NCBI GenBank assembly: GCA_029259745.1
Contig: JAJDEO010000063.1
Coordinates: forward strand, 1 to 64,000
DNA length: 64,000 nucleotides
Source of the DNA: Planctomycetota bacterium
GTDB taxonomy: Bacteria; Planctomycetota; B15-G4
Direction of reading: 5' to 3'
Position 1 is the stretch's first letter; every line of letters starts with the position of its first letter. Under the pieces are notes generated by a model. The model did not search any database, was not told the DNA's origin, and was given only the letters and a program-made list of their open reading frames with translations. The position numbers were made by a program, and so were the translations under genes. Of the stretch, positions 20,400 to 28,380 are shown one piece after another.

Positions 20400-20504
20400 G
20401 GTTCCAGTGACCGGAGGTCGACGGGGTCGCTGAGCGTCAGCTCAGCTCTGGACGGATATGTGGGTGTGCGGTTGTGGCGCGAACGCCCTACGGCCTGAAG
20501 ACCG

Positions 20505-22616
20505 TCAGTTTCCTGCGAGGACGAAGGCGAGGACGAGGACACCGACGAGTGTCCAGGTCAGGTAGCTCTGGGCGTTGCCCGTCTGGATGAGACGGAAGAT
20601 GCTCGACAGGCTCTGCGTGAACCAACGCCAGAAGTTCACGAGCCCGTCGATGACGTACTTGTCGAAGAGGCCGGCGATGAATGCGACGAAGCGGACGGTC
20701 AGACCGACGGTGTTCACGATGCGATCGATGATGTTGCGATCGAACCAGTACAGCGAACGGTTCAGCTTGTGGAGGCCGCCGATGATCACGCCGTTGTAGA
20801 ACTCGTCGAAGTAGTACTTGTTCGACACGACGGTGTGCACCGGTCCGAAGCGCTGACGCCAGGCTTCAGCATCAGCGCTCTTCTTGAGGTAGAAGGCGCG
20901 CGCCATGAAGAAGCCGATGATGATCGCGAGCAGCGAGACGACCAGCGCGGGGTAGTGCGCCGCGTGGACGTTGTGCTCGAAGTGGTCGAGGTGCAGGTCG
21001 AGGCCGAGACCCGCTGCGGCGGCCGACGCCGGCGTCGGCATCAACTCGTTGAACCACAGGTGCTCGATGTGTGGCAGCGGGTTGATCGAGCCGCCGGCAA
21101 AGATCGCGAATGCCGCGAGGATCACCAGCGGAAGCGCCATGACCGCCGGCGACTCGTGGGCGTGGCTGTACTTGTGTTCGTCGGCCGGCTTACCGTGGAA
21201 GGTCAAGAAGATCAGGCGGAACATGTAGAACGTCGTCATGAACGCGCCGACGGCCGCGAACACGAACGGCGTCCACGCCGCGGCGCCGTGGGTCATGCCC
21301 CAGGCCATGGCCGTCGCGACGATCTGATCCTTCGAGTAGTAACCCGCGAAGCACGGCACACCGGCCAGAGCCAGCGTGGCGATCAGGAAGGTCCAGTACG
21401 TGACTGGCATCTTCTTCTTGAGGCCGCCCATGTCGCGCATGTCCTGGCTGTGCACGGCGTGGATCACCGAGCCGGAGCCGAGGAACAGGCAGGCCTTGAA
21501 GAAGGCGTGTGTGACGAGGTGGAACAGACCGGCCGTGTACCCGCCGACGCCGAGCGCCAGCATCATGTAGCCGAGCTGCGACATCGTGGAGTAGGCGAGG
21601 ACCTTCTTGATGTCCCACATCACGATGCCCATCGTCGCGCCGACGAGGGCCGTGAGCGCGCCGATGCCGGCGATGAAGGCCAGGGCGTCGGGCGTGAAGA
21701 AGGGGTACATGCGCCCGACCATGAACACGCCAGCCGCGACCATCGTGGCCGCGTGGATCAGGGCCGAGACGGGCGTCGGGCCCGCCATGGCGTCGGGCAG
21801 CCAGACGTGCAGCGGCACCTGGGCCGACTTCGAGATCGCGCCGCAGAAGATCAGGATGCCCGACAGCGTGAGCATCCCGTGGTTCGTCAGGCCGAGCCAC
21901 GTGTAGACGGCGTGCGTCTCGAGGCCGCCGGCGGTTTCGGCCACCGGGAAGGCGCCCGAGGCGATCACCTCGAACATCTCGCGGTAGCTGAGCGTGCCGG
22001 TGAGCTGCCAGGCGAGCACGAGGCCGAGCATGAAGAGCACGTCACCGACGCGGTTCGTCATGAAGGCCTTCATCGCGGCGATCGGCGGCGTCTCCTCGTA
22101 GAAGAAGAAGCCGATCAGCAGGTACGAGCCGACACCCACGAGCTCCCAGAAGACGAACAGGAAGAGCAGGTTGTCGACCACGATCAGGCCGAGCATCGCG
22201 AAGCAGAAGTAGCAGAGGTACGCGAAGAACCGCGAGTAGTAGCGGTCGCCCTTCATGTACCCGGCGCTGAAGAAGAAGATGCAGCTCGCGATGATCGTGA
22301 CCATCGCGAGCATCGTGACCGACAGGTTGTCGAACAGGATGCCGACGGTGATGTCGACGTCGAACAGCTTGATCCACGTCCACGACAGGCCGTGATCGAC
22401 GGAGTGGAACGCGAAGTTCGGGTCCCATGGGCCGGCGACGAGCTTGACGAACAACGTGATCGAGAGGATCGCACTCGTGACGATGCAAGCCTGGGCGAGC
22501 CAGTCGCCGCCCTTCGGCAACTTGCGCCCGACGAAGATCTGCGTAATCGCTCCGAGGAGCGGCACGAGCACGATCGCCAGGGCCATCGTCACGAGGGTCT
22601 GAGGTTCGAAGGCCAT
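20505..22616 (-). CDS. nuoL: NADH-quinone oxidoreductase subunit L
   Basis: The distal antiporter-like subunit of complex I with the long C-terminal amphipathic helix that runs along the membrane arm; 703 residues. Conserved features are FWELVGVGSYLLIGFFFYEE, GAISKSAQVPLHVWLPDAM and AYSTMSQLGYMMLALGVGG. The C-terminal third contains the extra helices (ALVVSLLAIIIGFFMARAFY) and a final anchor (LTWTLVGVLVLAFVLAGN). The gap to nuoK is 6 bp. Confidence 0.97.
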   Translation of the reverse strand: MAFEPQTLVTMALAIVLVPLLGAITQIFVGRKLPKGGDWLAQACIVTSAILSITLFVKLVAGPWDPNFAFHSVDHGLSWTWIKLFDVDITVGILFDNLSVTMLAMVTIIASCIFFFSAGYMKGDRYYSRFFAYLCYFCFAMLGLIVVDNLLFLFVFWELVGVGSYLLIGFFFYEETPPIAAMKAFMTNRVGDVLFMLGLVLAWQLTGTLSYREMFEVIASGAFPVAETAGGLETHAVYTWLGLTNHGMLTLSGILIFCGAISKSAQVPLHVWLPDAMAGPTPVSALIHAATMVAAGVFMVGRMYPFFTPDALAFIAGIGALTALVGATMGIVMWDIKKVLAYSTMSQLGYMMLALGVGGYTAGLFHLVTHAFFKACLFLGSGSVIHAVHSQDMRDMGGLKKKMPVTYWTFLIATLALAGVPCFAGYYSKDQIVATAMAWGMTHGAAAWTPFVFAAVGAFMTTFYMFRLIFLTFHGKPADEHKYSHAHESPAVMALPLVILAAFAIFAGGSINPLPHIEHLWFNELMPTPASAAAAGLGLDLHLDHFEHNVHAAHYPALVVSLLAIIIGFFMARAFYLKKSADAEAWRQRFGPVHTVVSNKYYFDEFYNGVIIGGLHKLNRSLYWFDRNIIDRIVNTVGLTVRFVAFIAGLFDKYVIDGLVNFWRWFTQSLSSIFRLIQTGNAQSYLTWTLVGVLVLAFVLAGN

Positions 22617-22622
22617 CTCGGC

Positions 22623-23030
22623 TCAGTCTCGCAGGCTGTCGGTGCGGGTGATGTCGATGCTGCCGAAATCGTTGAAGATCCGGAGCACGATTGCCAGGGC
22701 GATGGCGGCTTCGGCCGCGGCGAGGACGATGACGAAGAGCGCCATGACCTGACCGTCGAGACCGTAGTTGCCGAATCGCGCAAACGCGACGAAGTTCAGG
22801 TTCGCGGAGTTGAGGATCAACTCGACGCCCATGAGGACGTACAGCGAGTTGCGCCGCGTGAGGATCGCCGCCAGGCCGAGCAGGAACAGCGCGCCCGACA
22901 CGATGAGGTAGGCGTAGAGATTGCCGGCGAACGTCGAGTTCGCGATGTCGACGGCCGTGGCCGAGACGACGGCTGTGTCAGCGGCGACCTCGGTGGCCGC
23001 GTCGGCGGCGTCTTGCAGGAACAGCATCAT
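22623..23030 (-). CDS. nuoK: NADH-quinone oxidoreductase subunit K
   Basis: A small three-helix membrane subunit with the two buried glutamates of the proton path, seen in LMGVELILNSANLNF and LAAAEAAIALAIVL. At 135 residues it is longer than the usual ~100. The excess is an Ala/Asp/Thr-rich N-terminal extension (FLQDAADAATEVAADTAVV) before the first helix. Its ATG overlaps the nuoJ stop by 4 bp, so translation is coupled. An internal start that removes the extension cannot be excluded. Confidence 0.95.
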   Translation of the reverse strand: MMLFLQDAADAATEVAADTAVVSATAVDIANSTFAGNLYAYLIVSGALFLLGLAAILTRRNSLYVLMGVELILNSANLNFVAFARFGNYGLDGQVMALFVIVLAAAEAAIALAIVLRIFNDFGSIDITRTDSLRD

Positions 23031-23536
23031 GCCGCGTCCTCCTCACCGCGCCGTGCGAGCGTGATCGCGCCGACGAGCACGACCAGCAGCAGCACGGCCA
23101 GGATCTCGAAGGGGAGCATGAACGCGGTCGGATCCATGAAGAGATTGCCGATCTTCTCGGTGGTGGGCTCGGTGGGTCCGAGGGCGCCGCCGGCAGCCCG
23201 CACGATCGGAACCAGCGCCTTGCCGGTCGTGACGAGGAACGCCCCGAGCAGCCCGACGATCGGCGCCATCAGCGCGTAGCGTGCGATCGATATCCGCGCG
23301 GCATCGCGCGTGGACAGCATCACCGCGAACAGCAGCAGCACCGTGATGCCGCCGACGTACAGCAGCACCTGCGTCGCCCCGAGGAAGTCGGCGCCGAGCG
23401 TCCAGTAGAGCCCGGCGACGCCGAACAGCGCGGCCACCAGCGCGAACGCCGAGTGGACGATGTTCGGATGGAACGCCATCAAGAGCCCGCCGAGGAGGGC
23501 CAGTGAGGCGAAGAAGATGAACATGAAGTCGAGCAT
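23027..23536 (-). CDS. nuoJ: NADH-quinone oxidoreductase subunit J
   Basis: A membrane subunit of complex I; 169 residues with five hydrophobic segments. It has the family N-terminal pattern (FFASLALLGGLLMAFHPNIVHSAFALV) and the LGATQVLLYVGGITVLLLFAVML segment containing the helix-3 pi-bulge region. It lies between nuoI (6 bp) and nuoK (4-bp overlap). Confidence 0.95.
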   Translation of the reverse strand: MLDFMFIFFASLALLGGLLMAFHPNIVHSAFALVAALFGVAGLYWTLGADFLGATQVLLYVGGITVLLLFAVMLSTRDAARISIARYALMAPIVGLLGAFLVTTGKALVPIVRAAGGALGPTEPTTEKIGNLFMDPTAFMLPFEILAVLLLVVLVGAITLARRGEEDAA

Positions 23537-23542
23537 CGGCTC

Positions 23543-24124
23543 TCAGCTCTTCTTGGCCATGCGGGCCTTGATGGCTGCGATCTTCGCAGCCTTGTCGTCG
23601 TCGTCGCCACCACCCTCGGGCGCTGCGGTCGCGGCCTTCGTCGGCGCGGCTTTACCGGCCTTCTTGGCCTCGGACGCCTCGATCGCGAACTGGTCCTCGG
23701 GGCGCAGGCCCGTCCAGGACAGCAGGTCTTCGGTCATGTCGTCGACGTTGTCGGTGGCGAGCTCGTACTCGGTGGTCATGTGGATGCAGTCGACCGGGCA
23801 CGGCGGGATGCAGAACTCGCAGAAGATGCACTTCTTGTAGTCGATCGTGAACTTCTTCCACTCGAGCGTACGCCCGTGGTGGATGGCCTCGATCTCGATG
23901 CAGTCGACCGGGCACGCCTTGGCGCACAGGTGGCAGTCGATGCACTTGTCCTGTTCGAGGATGTGCAGACCGCGGTAACGGTCCGGGATGTTCATCCGCT
24001 CGAACGGGTATTGAACGGTGATCGGCGGCTCGTTGCGGAAGTGATGCAACGTCACGCTCATGCCCTTGGCCGTGGTGGTCAAGGCACTGGCGATGTTGCC
24101 GAAGTAGTCGCGAACGGCACCCAT
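23543..24124 (-). CDS. nuoI: NADH-quinone oxidoreductase subunit I
   Basis: The peripheral subunit carrying the two [4Fe-4S] clusters N6a and N6b. Both CxxCxxCxxxCP motifs are intact: CIDCHLCAKACPVDCIEIE and CIFCEFCIPPCPVDCIHMT. The 193 residues include a low-complexity C-terminal tail (KAGKAAPTKAATAAPEGGG, then Asp- and Lys-rich) beyond the conserved core. It transfers electrons toward NuoB, although the upstream electron-input module is not encoded here. Confidence 0.97.
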   Translation of the reverse strand: MGAVRDYFGNIASALTTTAKGMSVTLHHFRNEPPITVQYPFERMNIPDRYRGLHILEQDKCIDCHLCAKACPVDCIEIEAIHHGRTLEWKKFTIDYKKCIFCEFCIPPCPVDCIHMTTEYELATDNVDDMTEDLLSWTGLRPEDQFAIEASEAKKAGKAAPTKAATAAPEGGGDDDDKAAKIAAIKARMAKKS

Positions 24125-24136
24125 GATGTTTGTCCC

Positions 24137-25243
24137 TCAGTTAGGGAACCAACCCCAGCCGTAGTACTTGAAGATGGCGGTCATGACGAGCGCCACGAAA
24201 CCCCAGGGGACGAGGTACTTGTATCCAAGCGTCATCACCTGGTCGACGCGCAGGCGTGGCAGTGTCCAGCGCAGCCACATCTGCACGAAGATGAAGAAGA
24301 ACGTCTTGGCCAGCAAGACGACGATGCCGATCGAAGTGACGGCGACGTCGGAGAGGCCGAAGCTATCGGGGTCCGTCCAGGTCGACATGTCGACGAACGG
24401 GATCGTCCAGCCACCGAACCAGAGCGTGGCCATGACCGCCGAGGCGACGAACATCGACGCGTACTCCTCCAGGAAGAAGAAGGAGAAGCGCATGCCCGAG
24501 TACTCGGTGTGGAAGCCCGACACGAGCTCCGACTCGGCCTCCGGAAGGTCGAACGGCGCGCGCTTGCAGCCCGCCAGCGACGAGATGAAGAAGACGAGCC
24601 CGGCCAGCATCATCCACGGGCTGTGGAAGATCAGCCAACCGTTCGCTTCCTGCCAGAGGTTGAAATCGTCGAGGCGGAACGAGCCGACGACGAGGATCGG
24701 CACGAGCAGCGCCGTGGCCGTCGGGATCTCGTAGGAGACGACTTGCGCCGCCTCGCGGATCGCACCGAAGAGGCTGTACTTACTGTTCGACGCCCAGCCG
24801 GCCATGATCACGCCGATCACCTCGATCGAGGCGATGGAGATCAGGAAGAAGATGCCGAGGTTCAGGTCGGCGATCTGCAGGCCGAGCGCGAACGGGATGA
24901 CGATGAACCCCGCGAACACGCCGCAGAACACGACGGCGGGCGCGATCCAGAACATCACCTTGTTCGACTGCGACGGGATGATGTCCTCTTTGAAGAGGAG
25001 TTTCACGGCGTCGGCGATCGACTGCGCCCAGCCATGCCATGCGCCCGTCTCCATCGGACCCATGCGCACCTGCATGTGCGCCGCGACCTTGCGTTCCATC
25101 CAGATCGCGAACATCGCGTACACGGTGATGAAGCCCAGCAGACTGCCGATGCACACCGAGTAGGCGGCCGACAATGCCCAGACACCCTCGAGGCCGAGCT
25201 GCTGTTCGAAGACTCCGATCAGTGTTTCCATGGAGCCATCCAT
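24137..25243 (-). CDS. nuoH: NADH-quinone oxidoreductase subunit H
   Basis: The heel subunit that forms the quinone chamber and links the redox and membrane arms; 368 residues with about eight helices. Signatures are VRMGPMETGAWHGWAQSIAD, FDLPEAESELVSGFHTEYSG and FSFFFLEEY. The start at 25243 is followed by another in-frame ATG four codons later. The 98 bp separating it from nuoD is where nuoE, nuoF and nuoG sit in 14-gene operons. Confidence 0.97.
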   Translation of the reverse strand: MDGSMETLIGVFEQQLGLEGVWALSAAYSVCIGSLLGFITVYAMFAIWMERKVAAHMQVRMGPMETGAWHGWAQSIADAVKLLFKEDIIPSQSNKVMFWIAPAVVFCGVFAGFIVIPFALGLQIADLNLGIFFLISIASIEVIGVIMAGWASNSKYSLFGAIREAAQVVSYEIPTATALLVPILVVGSFRLDDFNLWQEANGWLIFHSPWMMLAGLVFFISSLAGCKRAPFDLPEAESELVSGFHTEYSGMRFSFFFLEEYASMFVASAVMATLWFGGWTIPFVDMSTWTDPDSFGLSDVAVTSIGIVVLLAKTFFFIFVQMWLRWTLPRLRVDQVMTLGYKYLVPWGFVALVMTAIFKYYGWGWFPN

Positions 25244-25341
25244 GACGGAGGAGCTTGCGTGCAGCGTGGTGCCCAGCGATCCGAGATCAAGGCGTCAGTC
25301 GCTGGATGCTGCGATGTGCGGAAGATCATTCTCATGGCTGG

Positions 25342-26511
25342 CTAGCGGTCAACCTCGCCGAGGACGATGTCGAGTGAACCGATGACGGCGACGCCGTCGG
25401 CGAGCATCGTGCCCGGAAGCAGCTTGTCGAGCACGGACAGGTTGCAGAAGCTCGGGGCGCGCGCGCGACAGCGGATCGGCGACTTGCCGCCTTCCGAGAC
25501 CGCGTAGAACGCCAGCTCCCCGCGCGGGTTCTCGCAACGCATGTAAGCCTCGCCTGGCTCGGGAGTGAGCGGCGTCTTGTACATGCGCTCCATCTTCTTT
25601 TCCATGTGGACGCCGTCGGGGATCGCGGCGATCGCTTGGCGAATGATGCTCGTGCACTCGCGCATCTCGCGCATGCGCACCCAGTAGCGGTCCCAGCAGT
25701 CGCCGAGCGTTCCGTGCGTGCCCATGCCGACGGGCACGTCGAACTCGATCTCGTCGTACGGCTTCAGGTACGGGATGTCGCGACGCAGATCCCACTTGAC
25801 GCCCGAGGCGCGCAGCACCGGTCCGGTGCAGCCGTACGCGAGCGCCATCTCCTTCGTGAGGATGCCGATGTTGGCTGTCCGCTTGATGAAGATGTGGTTG
25901 TTCGTGAGGATCCGGTTGTACTCGTCCCAGCGCTTGTCGAAGTCGTCGCAGAAGGCGAGCACCTCGTCCATCCAGGCATCGTCGATGTCGTTCGCGACAC
26001 CACCGGGGCGGATGAAGTTGTAGAGCATGCGCGCGCCGGAGATCTTCTCGAGCAGCGCCATGATCGACTCGCGTTCGCGGAACGCGTAGAAGAACGGCGT
26101 GTTCGCGCCGAGATCGATGCCGTACGTGCCGAACGCGATGAGATGGCTCGCGATGCGGTTCAGCTCGACCACGAGCACGCGGATCCACTGGGATCGCTCG
26201 GGCGCCTCGATGTCGAGCAGCTTCTCGACCGTGAGGCTCCACGCGAGGTTGTTGTTCATGGACGCGAGATAGTCCATGCGATCCGTGTACGGCGTGTACT
26301 GCAAGTACGTCACGTTCTCGCCGATCTTCTCGGCGCAGCGGTGCAGGTACCCGATGTCGGAGCGCGCGGCGGTGATGATCTCACCGTCCATCTGCAGCTC
26401 GACGCGCAGGACACCGTGCGTCGATGGGTGCTGCGGCCCGAGGTTCAGGCGCAGCTCCTCGGTGTAGACATCCGAGGTCCGGTCGACCGTGTACATCTCG
26501 AGAGCTTCCAT
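25342..26511 (-). CDS. nuoD: NADH-quinone oxidoreductase subunit D
   Basis: The 49-kDa-type subunit, related to hydrogenase large subunits, lining the quinone site. At 389 residues it is a stand-alone NuoD, not fused to NuoC. The quinone-site loop LGPQHPSTHGVLRV is near residue 25; ARMLYNFIRPGGVAND and GYLHRCAEKIGENVTY follow. GGAG-like bases precede the ATG at 26511. The gap to nuoC is 14 bp. Confidence 0.97.
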   Translation of the reverse strand: MEALEMYTVDRTSDVYTEELRLNLGPQHPSTHGVLRVELQMDGEIITAARSDIGYLHRCAEKIGENVTYLQYTPYTDRMDYLASMNNNLAWSLTVEKLLDIEAPERSQWIRVLVVELNRIASHLIAFGTYGIDLGANTPFFYAFRERESIMALLEKISGARMLYNFIRPGGVANDIDDAWMDEVLAFCDDFDKRWDEYNRILTNNHIFIKRTANIGILTKEMALAYGCTGPVLRASGVKWDLRRDIPYLKPYDEIEFDVPVGMGTHGTLGDCWDRYWVRMREMRECTSIIRQAIAAIPDGVHMEKKMERMYKTPLTPEPGEAYMRCENPRGELAFYAVSEGGKSPIRCRARAPSFCNLSVLDKLLPGTMLADGVAVIGSLDIVLGEVDR

Positions 26512-26525
26512 GGCTCGCTGCTCTC

Positions 26526-27203
26526 CTAGTGCGCGCTGTCGCGCGAGTTGTTGACCTTGCCTTCCGACGATTCGGGGGCCTTACCCCCAGCGTCGGGACG
26601 CGCCGAGTACTTGGACGGCGGTTGGTTCAGCGGCTCGCCTGCGGGGCGCTCTGCCTTCTTCGCCGCGACTGCCTCCTCGCCGCCTTCCATGTACAGCGGG
26701 ATGGCGTCGAGCTCGAGCGGGATGCCGCCGTGCTCGGACGGGTAGATGTAGTCTTTGCGCAGCGGATGACCGATCCACTCTTGGGGCAGGAGAATGCGCC
26801 GGAAGTCGGGGTGATCGGTGAAGATCACGCCGAGCAGGTCGTACTGCTCGCGCTCATGCCAGTTGGCCGCCGCGTAAATGTCGGCAACCGTCGGAACCGC
26901 GGGGCGCCAGTTGTCGTGCGTGCCGCCCTCGGGGCGCTCGCAGATGACCTTCACCGTGAGCGAGTGGTGATGCTCGTAGCTACAGAGGTGGTAGACGACC
27001 TCGATCGACGCCTTGCGCTCGGTGGCGGTGACGCAGTGCATCATCTCCATCGCACAGGCCTCGTCGTCGCGCAGGAACAGCATCGCGGCGCGCAGGCTGT
27101 CGGCTTCGATGACGACAAAGGGATCGGCGGCCGACGTGTCGAGCTCGCCCACCCCACCGAGACCAGCCTCACGCATGCGGCTGATGATCTCTGACTCGTT
27201 CAC
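26526..27203 (-). CDS. nuoC: NADH-quinone oxidoreductase subunit C
   Basis: The 30-kDa subunit of the connecting arm; 225 residues. The family signature is present: NWHEREQYDLLGVIFTDHPD followed by RILLPQEWIGHPLRKDY. The start is GTG 27203, sharing a GTGA overlap with the nuoB stop. The frame is open further upstream, but only as a shadow of nuoB. The last ~60 residues form a polar tail (EEAVAAKKAERPAGEPLNQP) not present in minimal NuoC. Confidence 0.95.
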   Translation of the reverse strand: MNESEIISRMREAGLGGVGELDTSAADPFVVIEADSLRAAMLFLRDDEACAMEMMHCVTATERKASIEVVYHLCSYEHHHSLTVKVICERPEGGTHDNWRPAVPTVADIYAAANWHEREQYDLLGVIFTDHPDFRRILLPQEWIGHPLRKDYIYPSEHGGIPLELDAIPLYMEGGEEAVAAKKAERPAGEPLNQPPSKYSARPDAGGKAPESSEGKVNNSRDSAH

Positions 27204-27733
27204 TTGATCATCCCGTAGCGGCGCTCGAGATCCTTGGCCGTGTCGGACCGGCGGCGGAAGACCTCGTCCTGGCCGACCTTGTCGCGCAGCTTCAGGATGC
27301 CGTCCATGAGGGCCTCGGGACGCGGCGGGCAACCCGGCACGAAGATGTCGACCGGGATGATCTTGTGCACGCCCTTGACCGTGTTGTAGCCCCACTTCAC
27401 GTAGGGCCCGCCGCCGCAGACGCAGGCGCCCATGGCGATCACGTAACGCGGCTCGGCCATCTGGTCGTACAGCCGACGCACGCGCACGGCCATCTTGGCG
27501 TTCACCGTGCCGGGCACGATGATGAGGTCGCTCTGGCGCGGTGTCGCGCGCGGGACACCAGCACCGAAGCGGTCGAGATCGAACGTCGCCGCATAGACGG
27601 CCATCATCTCGATGGCGCAGCACGCGATGCCGAAAGTCATCGGCCAGATCGACGATTTACGCCCCCAGCCAATCACGCCGTCGACGGCGTCGGTGGCGAT
27701 GTTGCTCGGAAGCGTGTTGTTCAGGATGCCCAT
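27200..27733 (-). CDS. nuoB: NADH-quinone oxidoreductase subunit B
   Basis: Holds cluster N2, the final electron donor to quinone; 177 residues. The tandem cysteines are in FGIACCAIEMMA, and the further ligands in GACVCGGGPYVKWGYN and VPGCPPRPEALMDGI. It overlaps nuoC by GTGA and follows nuoA by 33 bp. Confidence 0.97.
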   Translation of the reverse strand: MGILNNTLPSNIATDAVDGVIGWGRKSSIWPMTFGIACCAIEMMAVYAATFDLDRFGAGVPRATPRQSDLIIVPGTVNAKMAVRVRRLYDQMAEPRYVIAMGACVCGGGPYVKWGYNTVKGVHKIIPVDIFVPGCPPRPEALMDGILKLRDKVGQDEVFRRRSDTAKDLERRYGMIK

Positions 27734-27766
27734 GGCAGGATCGACTCGTGGGGGTCAGGGCGGGAA

Positions 27767-28213
27767 TCAGCCCTGGACCCGGCGCTTGTTGCGGAAGCTC
27801 TTGACCCAGTCCAGGTCGCCCTTGGCCCAGTCGTAGATCAGACCGAAGAAAACGATCGTGACGAACACGAGCCCTGCGACGAGCGCGAGGCCCTGCTCGG
27901 GATGATGCGCGAAGACGTGGGCCCAAGGGAAGATCAGGACGATCTCTGCATCGAAAACGATGAAGATCAACGCCGTCGTGTAGAAGCGCATATCGAAACG
28001 AATCTGCGCTCCACCGATCGGATCTTCGCCGCACTCGTACGGCATGTCCTTCTCTTTGTACGAGTTCCTCGGACGGAACAGCATACCGAGCACCATTGGC
28101 GTCGACACCATCATCACACCGGTGATGAGGAAGACGAGAACGGCGTGGAAGTCGAGATACACGCGCGTGGTTTCCGGGCGGGGACTGGACAACTCCGACG
28201 ACACTATAGGCAT
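27767..28213 (-). CDS. nuoA: NADH-quinone oxidoreductase subunit A
   Basis: A three-helix membrane subunit and the first gene of the operon; 148 residues. The signature loop YECGEDPIGGAQIRFDMRFY is followed by TALIFIVFDAEIVLIFPWA. The N-terminus has an extra ~15 polar residues before the first helix. The promoter should lie in 28214-28317. Confidence 0.96.
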   Translation of the reverse strand: MPIVSSELSSPRPETTRVYLDFHAVLVFLITGVMMVSTPMVLGMLFRPRNSYKEKDMPYECGEDPIGGAQIRFDMRFYTTALIFIVFDAEIVLIFPWAHVFAHHPEQGLALVAGLVFVTIVFFGLIYDWAKGDLDWVKSFRNKRRVQG

Positions 28214-28317
28214 TCGCCGATGCCAGGCAAAGATGCCCGGGCCCCCTGATCGCGACGCATTCGACGTTGCCTCGAAACGGACCCGCGATCACACCGATCC
28301 AGCACCCTGACATGCAA

Positions 28318-28354
28318 GAGGCCCGCCCCCACGACGTGCGTGGAGACGGGCCTC
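28318..28354 (-). terminator. Two-part hairpin after the matrixin-like gene
   Basis: GAGGCCCG (28318-28325) pairs with 28347-28354, and inside it CCACG (28329-28333) pairs with 28339-28343. The hairpin begins 27 bp past the stop codon of the minus-strand gene and lies upstream of nuoA on the same strand, so it should insulate the two transcripts. Confidence 0.6.
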
Positions 28355-28380
28355 GAAGGCTCAGAAGAGCAGGGTGACGA

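Noticed and set aside
20769-23279. An 836-codon plus-strand frame across nuoL, nuoK and nuoJ
   Set aside because: Antisense shadow: highly charged with no hydrophobic or catalytic motif.
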